Of a stretch of 64,000 nucleotides of DNA, positions 32,466 to 43,858 are shown one piece after another (the first letter of the stretch is position 1; every line of letters starts with the position of its first letter). This DNA comes from Prorocentrum cordatum. Taxonomy: Eukaryota > Sar > Dinophyceae > Prorocentrales > Prorocentraceae. Position numbers and translations under genes: made by a program. A model generated the notes under the pieces. The model was not told the DNA's origin and made no database searches. It saw only the letters and a list, made by a program, of their open reading frames with translations. The DNA is taken from positions 315,001-379,000 of the forward strand of contig CAUYUJ010009835.1 in NCBI GenBank assembly GCA_963575745.1, given 5' to 3'.

Positions 32466-32649
32466 GGTGGGCTGCTTGCGAAGAAGAAGTAACCTCAGGT
32501 CGGGCGTGTCCCTCTACGCAGGAATATTCAAAAGTAGTCAAACAACAGTCTGGGGACGACTTTTCTAATATTCCTGATTCTGCTTGATAATGTTTTGATG
32601 ATTTCTTATCTTTCATCGAAAATCCCCCTGTAGGGGGACATGCCCGACC
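32466..32649. other. Spacer, no gene recognised
   Basis: GTGGGCTGCTTGCGAAGAAG at 32467 repeats sequence at about 32252, spanning repeat L copy 3, so a 20-bp direct repeat brackets that copy. Confidence 0.45.
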
Positions 32650-32890
32650 TAAAAATACCGCATAAGCCTACACTTCCAGAGGTCCGCCCAGATTTCTTGC
32701 ATAGGCGCTGGGTCCCCATGGCCGCGCCTTCTGCGGGCGCGTTCCACGCGCCAGACGAGTTTGTACCATATCTCTGACGTGTCTTGTGCTCGTCCATATC
32801 TCAGACCTCCCGGGCGGGGGTGGCAGCGCTGACCCAAGAAATCCATGCGGACTTCGGGGAGTTTCTTTTGATTGCGTATCTTGCTCCTCC
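32650..32890. mobile_element. Family A (introner-like) element, diverged copy
   Basis: Left end ATACCGCATAAGCCTACACT matches the family A left end (AACGCCATAAACATAAACTT); GTCCGCCCAGATTTCTTGCA and AGGCGCTGGG match the left inner arm; GCAGCGCTGACCCAAGAAAT and CCATGCGGACTTC match the right arm; GAGTTTCTTTTGATTGCGTA and CTTGCTCCTCC match the right end. It is longer (about 240 bp) because of extra central sequence. Confidence 0.65.
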
Positions 32891-33337
32891 ATGTCTCAGA
32901 CCTCCGCACCAAAACCTACTGCGGGCAGGCCCGTCCGCTGCAGCGAGGCCACAGCCCTCCGCCGCGCGCAGCGCGCAGCCAGGCCGCTGGGGATGGCGCG
33001 GGTGCCACGCTTCCACGAAGAGCGAACGAAGGATAAGTGGTACAGAGACAGAGTGTGGGAGAGGGAGAGAGAGAGAGAGAGAGAGAGACCGAGAGACAGA
33101 GCAAGAGAGAGAGAGGGAGAGAGGGAAGAGCGGGAGAGAAAGAGGACGACCCACACATTCACAGATGTATGCGTACTTATAGGTGTTATGGATATGTTTA
33201 TACATGTGTATATGTAGATGTAGATGTATGTCTGTATCTGTATATATAAAACAATCAGCCAGCGTTGACCCCAACTAGATCAGATGATTCAAATCAAGGA
33301 ATCAGAGGAATCAAGCGTGCTTGGAATCCGCAAGTCA
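32891..33337. other. Intergenic stretch with (GA)n tract
   Basis: A (GA)n-rich tract spans 33058-33140; TATGTAGATGTAGATGTATG words follow. TCTCAGACCTCC occurs at 32799 and 32893. Confidence 0.5.
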
Positions 33338-33530
33338 GCAAGCAAGCAAGGGGGCAAGCAAGCGCGCAAGCAAGCAAGCAAGCACGCAAGCACGCGGGCA
33401 AGCGCGCAAGCAAGCAAGCAAGCAGGCATTAGGCATAGGCATAGGCATAGGCATAGGCGTAGGCGTAGACGTAGGCATAGGAGTTAGGGGGGAGGCATCG
33501 GCATAGGCATAGCCATAGGAATGGCGCGGG
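33338..33530. repeat. (CAAG)n then (GGCATA)n short repeats
   Basis: (AAGC)n with GCGC interruptions from 33338 to 33427 is followed by (AGGCAT)n with AGGCGT/GACGT variants to about 33530. Confidence 0.95.
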
Positions 33531-33639
33531 CATAGGAATTACGGGGGCAACGAACCAATTAGTAAGGTTTGAGTTCGAACTCCTATAGGGCAAGCCTATC
33601 CGGATAACATATGTATACATCGCTGGGCACGAGGCGGGG

Positions 33640-34960
33640 GGGCCCGGGAGGGGGGCCCTGACTCTCCATGGGGGCGCCGAGACGGCCCAGGGACGCCCCC
33701 AGATGACCCGAGACTGCCCCAAAACGTGTGAAACCTGCCCCGAGAGGCCTCCAAGAGGCGCGCCCAAGATGGCATCTGGATGGCCCGCATGGCTTCCAAC
33801 ACGGCCCAAGGGGTTTCCAAGAGCATTCCCAAAAGGGGCCTACGAAGCCCAAATCATGATTTTCGTTTGGTTTTGGGTGAATTTTGGCGATTATGCCTGT
33901 TCTGCTTTCTGACGCTCCAAGACGGTCCCGGACACCCAAATATCGCCCCAACAGGCCCCCACGAGGGCGCCGAGACGGCCCAGGGACGCCTTGCCGCGGG
34001 CACGAGGCGGGGCCCGGGACGGGCCCCTCGGTCCGGGTACCCCGGGGGCCCTGCCGTGGCGTCGGGGGCTTGTTATAATCCCTCGAAGACGGCCTCGGAT
34101 CGCCAGAAATGGCGCTTCCAAACCGTGAAAACGACCAATGACGGCCCGAGATCACCCCTGAATTAGCTCCTGACTGTCCAAGAGGCCTCCAAGACGTCCC
34201 GAGAGGCCTCCAACATGCTTCCCAAGGAGCCACAGGCACGGATCATTTATTATTCCTTGGTTTTTGATTGATCTTCAAGGTTTCAGACTTTGGGCGTCCC
34301 GACGCTTCAAGACGGCCCCAAAGGATTCCAAGACAGTTCCAAGATAGTAAGACGAACTGAACATCCGAGCCTTCTATTCCGAGAGGCTCTCAGGAGGCCA
34401 CGAGAAACCCATAACGTGCCCCAAGAGGCCCCAAGAAGCGGCCAAGAAGCCCAAGGGGGCCGAAGAGGTTCCAAGAGGCCTCCCACGAAGGCCCCAAGGG
34501 GCAACAATCATTGTCTTCCCATCGGTTTTTGATTGGTTTTCGAGGTTCCAGCTTTTGGGCGTCCCGACGCTCCAAGACGGCCCAAAAGGTCTCCAAGACA
34601 GTTCCAGGATAGCCCAAGAGGCCTCCAACAGGGCATCAAGACGGCCCACGAGGGCCCGAAGAGGGTGCCTGAGGCGCCTAAGACGGCCCGAGAGGGCCCC
34701 AAGACGGCCCCAAGAGGGGCCCAAGAGGCGTAAGACGAACCGAACATCTAAGCCTTGAACCCCGAGAGGCCTCAGGAAGCCCCAGGAGGCCCCCAATAGG
34801 CCCCAAGAGGCCCCAAGAAGCGCCCAAGTGGGCCGAAGATGTTCCAAGAGGACCCCCAAGAAGGCCCGAAGAGGCGCAACTCATTGTTTTCCCATTGGTT
34901 GTTGATTGTTTTTTTTCAAGACGGCGCTTCAAGTTTTGATTTTGTCATTGGTTGTTGATT
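33640..34960. repeat. CCAAGAGGCC/GACGGCCC quasi-repeat block with ~300-bp higher-order units
   Basis: CCAAGACGGCCC, CCAAGAGGCC and CCAAGATAG words recur every 9-12 bp. Larger units share TTTTTGATTG, a GTTTC or GTTCC word, TTTGGGCGTCCCGACGCT and CAAGACGGCC near 34265, 34525 and, truncated, 34900. Pro/Arg-rich frames are artefacts. Confidence 0.85.
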
Positions 34961-34961
34961 G

Positions 34962-35755
34962 ATTGCCGACGAGCTGGCCGCCATGATGGAAATTATTATT
35001 GAGGAGCTTGACACAGTTGGTCTCCAGCTAAATCCGGAGTAGACACAGATTCTTACCACGGAGGAGGGGATGGATACTATGTTCATTGCGATTGGCGAGC
35101 ACATGCTGAAAGTCATGGGAGACAATGATGTCCACAAGCATTTGGGAAAAGTATACCCGGGAGTTTGAAACATCGTAACGATATCGACTTGGGTCGACGA
35201 TTCCAGCGAGTTTGGCACAAATTTCATGAACACCGTCATGTTCTCACAGACCAGAACGTATCCGTAAGACTGCGGCTGAAGCTTTTCCAATCAGTAATTA
35301 CACCTACATTGTTGTTCGGACTATCGGCTGCGGCCCTGACCAAGCATCACACGCAATCCCTGGACGTCCTTCAGAATAAGATGCTTCGCTTGGTTGTTGG
35401 TTGGAGGCGTTGCGAGGGCGAGGGCTGGGCAGACACCATGAGACGCATGAGGGACAGAATCGCCAATGCAATGCAGATCCTTACGATTGAAAAATGGAGT
35501 GAATCGCATTGCCGCCGCCTGTTCAGATTCGCGTGCAGGTCAGCATGCTCGGACACGGAATGGACTCAGAAAGTCATAGTATGGAACCCCCGCTACACGC
35601 ATGGGGCTACGAGGGCGCGCGGGCGCCCTCCGACGAGATGGGACGACCGCCTTCAAGGATTCGCCCGCGATGTCTTGCATAATGTATCTCGCTGGTATGA
35701 CAGTGTGCACGATGGTGACGAGGACGCATTCGTCGAGTATTGCATTCACGAGTGA
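34962..35755 (+). pseudogene. 3' fragment of a non-LTR retrotransposon reverse transcriptase
   Basis: The frame from 34962 reads IADELAAMMEIIIEELDTVG and LQLNPE, then a TAG at 35040 where families of this type have K-T. It continues TQILTTEEGMDTM, DVHKHLGKVYPGV to a TGA. A frame change at about 35165 leads to RRFQRVWHKFHEHRH, LRLKLFQSVITPTLLFG, LDVLQNKMLRLVVGW and RARGRPPTRWDDRL, ending at a stop at 35753-35755. The order (palm motif C region in which the usual A/F-DD box has become IADE, GLxLN, the YLG-like motif, thumb helices, GRPxxRWDD tail) is that of RTE/CR1-like LINE reverse transcriptases. The N-terminal half of RT and any endonuclease are absent; one stop and one frameshift confirm decay. 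It is embedded in CCAAGAGGCC quasi-repeats on both sides. Confidence 0.8.
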
Positions 35756-36500
35756 GGACCGCCCCCGTTCTTTTCTTCCCCCCCCCCCTCCCCCCCTCGG
35801 AGGCACAACGTTTGCTCTTCGTTTACGCACGTGTGCGCTCAGGCCACTGTGCTGGAGCCTCGCCCGTCTACGGGCCAACCCATGTGGTTTGACCGGGCCT
35901 CTGTCTGTCTGTCTGGCGCCCCAAGAAGGCCCAAGGGGCCCCCAAGACCGCTCCAAGATAGCCGAAGAGGCCTCCAAGAGGGCCCCAAGACGGGCCACGA
36001 GGGCCCCGCGACGGTGCCTGAGCGGCCCGAGAGGGCCCAAAGACGGCCCAAAGAGAGGCCCAGGAAGGGAAACGCAAACCCAACAGCAGAGCCTTCCGCC
36101 CTCAGAGGCCCACAGGAGGCCACAAGAGTTCCCAAGTGGTCCGACGAGGCCCGCCAAAGCCTCCCAAGGGTCCCCAAAAGGCCCCCAGGAGACGTACCAG
36201 GCGCCCCAAGATTGCCGAACAGTGCCCTCGGTACATCAAAACTGCTTCCAGGAGGCCCCCGGGAGTCCAGATTGCCCCAATGTGACCCCAGGTAGCTTCA
36301 ATTCGGGTCTCCACGCAGCCAAGACGGCCAATGACGGCTTCATATTGCAGAACATCATTTTCCGATTGCCCAGAGATCCCCGACGATGCCCCCAGGGACC
36401 TCGAGAAGCCCCAAGACGCCCCCCCAAGAAGTACCCAAGATCTGTCTCCAACAGGTTATTGAGGAGGCACGGCGAACCCCCCAGAAGCCCTTGAGATGCC
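35756..36500. repeat. CCAAGAGGCC-type quasi-repeat block
   Basis: After a C-run at about 35780-35797, CCAAGAAGGCCCAAGGGGCC, CCAAGACCGCTCC and CCAAGAGGCCTCC-type words run to about 36490, the same word family as upstream of the RT fragment. Confidence 0.75.
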
Positions 36501-36540
36501 CCCATGAAGACCCAAGAGGTTCCCAATAGGCCTTCTATAC

Positions 36541-36557
36541 ATAGCGACAGAGGGAGG

Positions 36558-36591
<34 letters not shown>

Positions 36592-36845
36592 AAGGATAGG
36601 GAAGGGCAGGGAGAGAGTCGAGGGTGTGGATGTGTATCTGCGGAAGAATGGGGAACGCGTATATCAGTTTCTGAATATTTGGGGGGAGGGAGAGAGAGAG
36701 AGAGAGAGGAAGCAAAGAGAAAGAGACAGAGAGAGAGAGAGATAAACAAAACGAGATAGACATAGGGAGAGAGAGAGAGAGAGGGAGATAAAGAGAGAGA
36801 GAGAGAGAGTAACGACAGAGAGAGCGAAAGAGAGAGAGGGCAACC
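36541..36845. repeat. (GA)n-rich microsatellite
   Basis: Three blocks of GAGAGAGAGA (36541-36595, 36690-36790, 36790-36840) with GGGA and AAAG variants. Confidence 0.95.
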
Positions 36846-37012
36846 AAATCATAAAGGTTATACTGAGTGGAGTAGGGGGCAGACACATTTGTTTACATTA
36901 TAGAGATGTGTGTATATATACACATTGATAAATGCATATTAGATATCTGTAGATTGCCAGGAGAAAAAGTGCGTGCATTAGGGGTCATCACTTCTTCTAA
37001 GGAACTTGGGCT

Positions 37013-37190
37013 GTCTGTCAGTCTGGCGGCTATAATGCCGCCGTCGCCGCCTCGTCGCCGCCCGTCGCCTGGGCCTGTCTGTCGGTCTGGCGGCTATGAT
37101 GCCACCGTCGCCGCCTAGTCGCCGCCCGTCGCCTGGGCCTGTCTGTCGGTCTGGCGGTTATGTTGCCGCCGTCGCCGCCTCGCAAGCCGG
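37013..37190. repeat. 64-bp tandem repeat, three copies
   Basis: GTCTGGCGGCTATGATGCC, then CCGTCGCCGCCTAGTCGCCG, then CCCGTCGCCTGGGCCTGTCT; GTCTGGCGG starts at 37021, 37085 and 37149. The same family recurs at 46609-46755. Confidence 0.92.
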
Positions 37191-37794
37191 CCGCTCTGCG
37201 CGCGCGAGCACACGCACGTTGGCGCGGCCTCCGCGGCCGTTGTTGACGTCGCTGTGGTAGCGCGCCCGCTCGAGGCACCGACTCGCGCAGACGTGCCCGA
37301 GCGTCGGAGCGGCGTGCAAGACGCGCTTGGAAACCCTCGGCGGTCAGCGCCGCCGCGGCCGCGTCGGTCGCGCCAGAGGAGCCAGTCGCTCTGTGCGCGT
37401 TCTGCGCGCGCAGGAGCGGCTGCGGCGATTCGCCAGCCGGCGCCAAGCAGTCATCGCAGTCGCCGCCGCATAGGTTTTGCAGTCAAGCTGCCAGTGGGCA
37501 GGTGAGACGATTGAGCGAACAATGGAGCCGACGACGTCAGTTTCAGCAGGGTGAACTGCGCAGCGCAGGTTTTCCTGTGTAGAAATGAGTGGGGATCCGT
37601 TCACTTTGGGGGTGTGGACATTCCGCACGAGCATGCCCCATCGTCGTTTCTAAATCGGAGCTCGCACCATCCAAGACACGCCAACATCTACCCCCCCCCC
37701 CCCCACCACCCCACCCCTGTCAAATGATACTTTCGAATGGCCCCCGGCCTATCCCGCTACCGTGCCTGGGCTGTGGGCATAAAACCTATTGGTT
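37191..37794. other. Intergenic stretch, no gene recognised
   Basis: GCGC-rich sequence, a C-run at 37691-37704, and no identifiable product. Confidence 0.45.
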
Positions 37795-38110
37795 GCTCGT
37801 TGGGATCATGTGGGGGGCCTTTCGGGGGCCTCTGGGAGTCTGTTTGGAGGCCCCTTGGGGGCCGAATCGGGGCTCTAAAGCGCCTCCTCAGGCTTCTTTT
37901 GGGTTTCTTGCAGGCCTCGTGCGGCGGCGGGGGCCTCCTGGGAGCTTTTCGGGGCGGAAGGCTACGTTTTTCGGTTCGCATTCCTTTTCTGGCCCCATTG
38001 TGGGGCCGTTTTGGGCGCCTCTTGGGCTGGCTCGTGGCGCTCTTAGGCCGTCTTGGGGACCTTTTGGGGGCCTCTTGCGACGGTTTGGGGCCGTCTCTGG
38101 TGCTGTCCTG
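37795..38110. repeat. GGGGCCTCTTGGG quasi-repeat (inverse orientation)
   Basis: GGGGGCCTTTCGGGGGCCTC and GGGCGCCTCTTGGGC-type words are the reverse complement of the CCAAGAGGCCC family at 33.6-36.5 kb. Confidence 0.7.
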
Positions 38111-38796
38111 GAGTGTCGGAAAGCCGAGGCGGCGAGAATACAACAATTTTTCAAACACAACCGGGGAATCAGTCATTGCTGCCTCTTGAGGCCACGTTGG
38201 GTGTTCGATTCGCTCCCGCCTGTTCCAACACAGCGCCCCATGACCATATTCAGAATGAAAAAGCGTCGACCCCCCACCAAAGCGCGGAGTATGATTGCAA
38301 ACGTATTTGCCTCCGACACATTCCCCTTTCCATCTTGACAGGCTTGAGCTTTTCCGCAATCTCATGTGTCAGCCCCAGAATTTGGAATTCTGCAAACCAG
38401 GAGCTCGGTTGATCCAGCGGGACGGAGCGAAGAATGAAACTGTTTCGGCCCACGGCGGTTTTCTTATGTTCTAGTTGATCCCATCTCCTTGAATGTGACC
38501 TCCCCCTCTTGCTCTATTGCGCGCCTGTCCTTCTCATCCTCCTTCCTCTGTTTCCCCGTGTGCCACGTCGCTGTGCCCACAAGGTTTTTTCGGATGCTCT
38601 TTCTTGCCATCTTGGCCCTCGTGGGCTGTCCGCGCTTATTCCCCGAGAGTCCCTCCCTTCTCCCCTTCTGTCCCTTCCCTCCATCCCTTCTCCTTATGAA
38701 TAACTCCTCCCTGTCTCAGTCCCAGGCGTGTCTGTAGGCCGGGCCGGGCGTTTCGCTTGAGACTTCCTTGCACTTTAGGACCGCCAAGCTTCAAAT
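38111..38796. other. Spacer, no gene recognised
   Basis: The segment GGGCGTTTCGCTTGAGACTT at about 38747 resembles GCGCGTTTCGCGTGAGATTT at about 42403; both precede arrays of the 82-bp minisatellite. Confidence 0.5.
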
Positions 38797-39425
38797 TTGC
38801 AACAGTTACAAGGATGTGGCTCTCGCCTTAGCGCCGCGCACATTCGTCTTCGAAATTTCCAACAGTTACAAGGATGGAGGGCGGGTGGTTTTCAAAATGT
38901 GGCTCTCGCCTTAGCGCTGCGCGCGTTCGTCTTCGAAACTTCCAACAGTTACACGGATGGACGGCGGGTGGTTTTCAAAATGCGACTCTCTTCTTAGCGC
39001 CGCGCATATCTGTTGTTTCAATTTCCAACAGTTACAAGGATGGAGGCCGGTTCCTTTTCAAAATGTGGCTCTCGCTTTTGCGCCGCGCACATTCGTTTTC
39101 AAAATTTCCAACAGTTGCAAGGATCGAAGCCGGTTCCTTTCCAAAATGTGGCTCTCGCCTTAGCGCCGCGCACATTCGTCTTCGACGTTGCAACAGTTAC
39201 ACGGATCGAGGCCGGTTCCCTTTCACATTATGGCTCTCGCCTGAGCGCCGTGCACATTCGTTTTCTGAATGCCAACAGTTACACGGATCGAGGCTCGTAC
39301 CTTTTCAAAATGTGGCTCTCGCCTAAGCGCCGCGCACATTCGTCTTCGAACTGCCCAGCAATAATTCCATGGATCGAGGCCAGTTCCTTTTCAAAAAGGG
39401 GTTCTTGCGTTAGCGCCGCGCTCAT
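38797..39425. repeat. 82-bp minisatellite, about 8 copies
   Basis: Unit: CAACAGTTACAAGGATGGAG, GCCGGTTCCTTTTCAAAATG, TGGCTCTCGCCTTAGCGCCG, CGCACATTCGTCTTCGAA. AACAGTT starts at 38801, 38861 (short first unit), 38943, 39027, 39109, 39192 and 39273, with a diverged copy at about 39356. Confidence 0.95.
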
Positions 39426-40422
39426 TTTAAGATCGCCCCTGAGCTTGTTTCGCGACTCCCTGTCAAATGATACCATGCGGCCAGCACTCGACATGTCTCC
39501 TCACGCGCAAGGGCTCCAAGACCGCCCTGGGTCCGAAAGACGGCCCAAGGGCACCCCACCGAAGAGGGCCCCCAGAGGGGTCCAAGAGGGGGCCAAGAGG
39601 AGGGGACACGAACGGACATTTCGACCCCCCCGCCCAGGCTGTTGCAATTGTCGCTCCATTGGATGCCCGCTCCGACCAGGGGGCGGCCTCCCGAGGCCAA
39701 TGACGTCAAAAACCGTCGCATTGATTTTGCCACGACGTCGGATGTCTGCGTCGGGCGCGCCCCTCGCGGGCGTCGGCCGGTCCGCCGCTCCGGAACGCCG
39801 CGGCCTGGCTGATCGGCGACAGCCAGGGGTCTCATTCAACAAGCGATCGCGCGCACGCACAGGGCTACCCAAGTTCTGCCAGGGATCACGTGTAAGTACT
39901 TATGAGGAGGGAACATGGGACGGGAGGGGATGTTCCTTGCGAGCACTACTAATCTTCAGTTCACTCTGGTCCTCCTCCTCCTCCTCCTCCTCATCCTCCT
40001 CTCCGTCCTCGTCCTAGTCGGCGTCGGAGGCCCAGGCAATTTGAGCTCCGACGAAGTGGTGATTTGCCACTGAAGCTCTCACGATTTCCGCTCCATGCTT
40101 TCTCCGATTCCGGTCGGGCGGGCGAGAGGGAGTATGGGGGGGAGGAGGAACGGAGAGAAGAAACAATCCCTGTAGCCACTCCGATACCGTACATACTTTC
40201 TGCGAGACTTTCTCGCGTGGCAGGGTCGTAAGCTGGCGACGGATTTTTCTTGTGCCGCAGTTGTCCATGTTCATGGAGGATTGGAGGGCGACCTTGAAAA
40301 CAACGACCAGCCAACAACGCTGGGAACGGATCCGCCGTACTCATGCTCGGAAGTGCCAGATTGCTAAGATTGCACTTTGCGAACAATTGGTTTATCAAGT
40401 GCCGTCGCTAGACAGCAGCTAC
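39426..40422. other. Intergenic stretch, no gene recognised
   Basis: Contains CCAAGACCGCCC/CCAAGAGG words (39510-39600), a (TCC)n tract (39970-40012) and otherwise no recognised feature. A short frame at about 40264-40420 (FMEDWRATLKTTTSQQRWER) is unremarkable in length and has no recognised relative. Confidence 0.45.
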
Positions 40423-41070
40423 CAGAGGGAAGATGGAGGCCCCGAGGTTCGGAGGCAATCGCAGGGTGCCAAAGGAAATCCTCGAAACCCCATACGCGAC
40501 TCAGAACATTGGGAACAGCTGCGCCAGGAGTGTGGCCCTGTAGCAAATGAGGGGTCAAAGAAACAGAGACATGTTTTGGGAAAAGGATGGCGTTGGATAT
40601 AAAAGATCAATTTCGGCAGCGGAACCCAATTGGCCCAGCGCTGCACTAGTTTGCCCGCTGGCGAGATAAGTGGAACGACGAAACCAGAGGGAAGATGGAG
40701 GTTGCGAGGTTCGAAGGCCAAGGGCTTTCGCCAAAGATGAACTTCGAAAACTCATGACCGCTCTGTTGGAGGCTGATAGTCATAGACCACCGCAGCGTAG
40801 ACGAAAGCAGGCGACTAAGAGGGAAGATGGCGGCCCCGAGGTTCGGAGGTCATTGGCATCTGCCGATGATGGACCCGAAAACCATGGACTCCCCAGGGGA
40901 AACGGACGATAAGGAGATCTGGAACGAATGCGGCCAACCTGGTTGCTTGAAAGGTTGAGCCAGGAGATCGACACGCTTGTTCGTCGCCAGACAGAGAAGG
41001 TCCGGGAAGGTGGAGGTCCCGAGCTTCAGAGGCCACCGACTGGTGCCGACGACGGACTTTGAAAACTCAT
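40423..41070. repeat. ~66-bp dispersed direct repeat, four copies
   Basis: AGAGGGAAGATGGAGGCCCC, then GAGGTTCGGAGG and a GATG.ACC..GAAAAC.CATG tail, begins at about 40423, 40684, 40817 and 40994 (diverged). The copies are separated by unrelated sequence. Confidence 0.75.
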
Positions 41071-41328
41071 GCTCCTCGATAGTGGCCCTGACACCGCAAC
41101 GTTTCTGGAATTCTTCAGTCATGCAGCGACCAGCGAAGGAATCACGAATAGCGCTTCGAAAACACTGTGCACGGAAAGGGGGATGCCACGGAAGAATTTG
41201 TTGAAGTGCCAGGTCTCTTGCTTCGCAGAGGGATCGTGCAGGTTCGGAGGAGGTGGAGAAGGAGTAGGAAGCTGAGGCAAAGGGACACACAAAATTACCT
41301 AACGGGGGCTCCCTCGGACCTCTTGCAG

Positions 41329-41451
41329 GTTGAAGACGCAGTTGTTGAAGGGCTTGTCGTAGAAAAGGACACGCAAGCGCAAAGGACGGACGGCATTTTT
41401 GACACGATTTGGAGCAAGATTGGCCTGCGGATGAATTCTGGCGCAAATTAG
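41329..41451 (+). CDS. Possible terminal exon, hypothetical
   Basis: CTCCCTCGGACCTCTTGCAG ends at 41328 and resembles a 3' splice site. The frame then reads VEDAVVEGLVVEKDTQAQRT, DGIFDTIWSKIGLRMNSGAN and TAG at 41449-41451. The sequence is not low-complexity, but it is only 40 codons and no upstream exon or family was identified. Confidence 0.25.
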   Translation, partial: VEDAVVEGLVVEKDTQAQRTDGIFDTIWSKIGLRMNSGAN

Positions 41452-42154
41452 CTTCCAGCGGCACGGTGCGCACTTTGGCAGAAGTGGAATGCGTTTTTTT
41501 TTCGGGATGGGAGAGCGTTGGTGGAGGCATTGCCATATTGGGAGACAAATACGAAACCGTTACCCCGCGAAAATGACATTTTCTCCGAAGAGGGAAAGTC
41601 TCGTCCTCCTTCAATCTTCTGCGCGTGCCGCATGTATCCCCAGATTTTCTGGGACAAATGTGACCTTTCAGGGAACGGAAAGAGCGGACGAAGAGCATTC
41701 CCCAGCGCGTTTGGTGCGGGAAGCGGAATCTGAGCGCGTGTAGCGCGGGGGGCATCTGCCGCGGCGTAGTAAGTGGAGAGCGCCAGCCGGGACATCTCGG
41801 GGCGCTGGAGATTCCGTGGAGGTGTGTGGGGGGGGGGCGGGAGGGGGGGGGGGGGCGTCTCGGAGCGCAGGAGCTCTGTTTAATCGACTGGGGGTTCAGA
41901 GACCCCCCCCCATACTTCAACTTGGGAACCCTGTTCGCCAGCGCGCCTCCCGGAGGGGGCGCGCGAAAAGGCCAGCAGTTGTTCCCCTCGACTTCGCCCC
42001 CTGGAGTTCAGGGGCATGCCCCCCTGCCTGTCCCATGAGGAGTCTGGTGCTGCGGCAAAATCTAATAGCAGGGGATCTTTATAGTTGCACGCACAGCTCT
42101 TTCGTAGGTGTTGATGTTGACCCGTTTTTACGCGGATGAGCATGACCATGACCT
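41452..42154. other. Intergenic stretch, no gene recognised
   Basis: Includes a G-run at 41826-41856 and no recognisable gene. The 356-codon minus frame covering 40850-41920 has no identifiable domain. Confidence 0.4.
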
Positions 42155-42345
42155 CCTCGTCCTCCTCGTCCTCTTTTTCCTTCTCCTCCTCCTGCTCCTG
42201 CTCCTCGTCCTCCTCCCCCTCCTCGTCCTCCTCCTCCCCCGCTACCTCCTCCTTGCGGGCACTGGCGCCCCTCTACCTCCTCCTCCTCCTCCTCCTCCTC
42301 CTCCTCCTCCTCCTCCTCCTCCTCCTCCCCCTCCTCCTCCATTCC
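42155..42345. repeat. (TCC)n microsatellite
   Basis: TCCTCCTCG/TCCTCCTGC variants, then pure TCC at 42278-42340. Confidence 0.95.
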
Positions 42346-42459
42346 TCTTCCTTGTGCATAACTTTTCCTTGTCGCACCCCGAGACCACTTATTAGGGCGG
42401 GCGGCGCGTTTCGCGTGAGATTTTCTTTCTCACCACCCACGACCCCGACATTTTATGAA

Positions 42460-42790
42460 TGGCAACAGATTCGCAGATGAGGGCGGGCCGTTTCTAAATG
42501 TGCCTCTCGCGTTAGCGCCGCGCACATTTACAATAGTTTTGCGGATTGAGGGCGGCTCGTTTTCAACATGCGGCTCTTTCCCCAGCGTTGCGCGCTTTCG
42601 TTTAGAATATTTGCCAGAAGCTCACGGATTGAATTCGGGTCGTTTTCAACATGTTGCTCTCGCTTTAGCACCCTGCGTATTTCTTACATTTGCCCGAACT
42701 TCACGACTTGAGGGCGGCTCCTGTTCATAATGTGGCTGTCGCCTGAGCCCCGCGCACATTCGTTGAACAAATGTAAGAGTTTCACATATT
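42460..42790. repeat. Diverged 82-bp minisatellite, about 4 copies
   Basis: GGCAACAGATTCGCAGATGA, GGGCGGGCCGTTTCTAAATG, TGCCTCTCGCGTTAGCGCCG and CGCACATTTACAATAG correspond in order to the unit at 38797-39425, with much greater divergence between copies. Confidence 0.8.
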
Positions 42791-43858
42791 CCCGGGTTCA
42801 ACGAACCAGAGATGGTGTTTTGGGAAGAATTCAGGGGCACGCGGGCGCAACAGTTATGTTGATTCGCGGTGTTGAAGTCCCACAAACGGCGTTCTTGCAC
42901 GATTCCGGATCGTCATGACGCAGCGGTCAGGTTGATCCGTGGCGTAGAAATCCCGAGAACATTGTTCCGGCATGGTTCAAGGTCTTCGAACGGTTGGCGG
43001 GAGGGTTAATTCCAACATCGTTACCGACCCTTGGGTTTACACAGGTCTTCCTCCTCCTCCTCTTCTTTTTTTTCCTCCTCCTCCTCCTTCTCTTCCTCCT
43101 CCTCCCTCCCCCGCCCTCGTCGCAAAGGCGCAAAGGGGGGGGGCTGGGGCGAGCGGAGGCGCGCCCGCCCGTGGCGCTGCGCCGGCGCGGCAGCAGCAGG
43201 CGAAGGGGGGGGTGGGGGAAGCCTGGGGTGGGGCGGGGGGGGACGGGGACAGGGGGGGAGGGACGGGGACAAGGGGGGGGAGGGAGGGAGAAAAGGGGGG
43301 TGGGGAGGAGGACGGGGGGTGAGGGAGAGGAGGGGGTAAGGGGGGGGGGGAAGGGGGGGAAGGGGAAGGGGGAAGGAGGGGAAGAGGGGAGGGGGAAAGG
43401 GGGGGAGGGGGGGAAGGGGGGAGGGGGGCCGAAAGCCACGCGACCAGTTCTTCAAGAGCTGTGTCCGGTAGGTGGCGCTGTCTGTGGGTAGGAGCCCGGG
43501 ACCATAACCCCAACGTCCGGGGGTCCCCGTTGGTGACGGGGGTGGGAGCCCACTCGGGTGCCCCGGGGCCTGTTTAAGGGTGGGCATGGGCGGGGGTTGA
43601 GGGGGACAGGGGGTGAGGGAGGGGGAGGGGGAACGGAGGAAGGGGGGGGGGAAGAGAGTGAGGGGGGGGGGGAAGGAGGGCAAGAGGGGAAGGGGAGAGG
43701 GAGGTGGCCAATACTACAGCGGGAGCGCCAATTGGAAACGCCGGAAACGATCGGCTTGGGAGAATGCGTGAGACATGTCAGCGTGTGAACTTCTGTGTAG
43801 AAGAAGAGTACGCGTAAGGCGGAATGTCTTCCAGGCGTAGCCAAGGAAGAGAGTACAA
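42791..43858. other. Spacer with (TCC)n and long G-rich tracts
   Basis: (TCC)n at 43047-43105; GGGGGAGGGA-type poly-purine at 43218-43430 and 43595-43705. Their poly-Gly/Arg and poly-Pro frames are artefacts. No gene recognised. Confidence 0.6.

Noticed and set aside
40850-41920. 356-codon minus-strand frame
   Set aside because: It spans dispersed repeats and G-runs and shows no conserved domain; the plus strand is also partly open.
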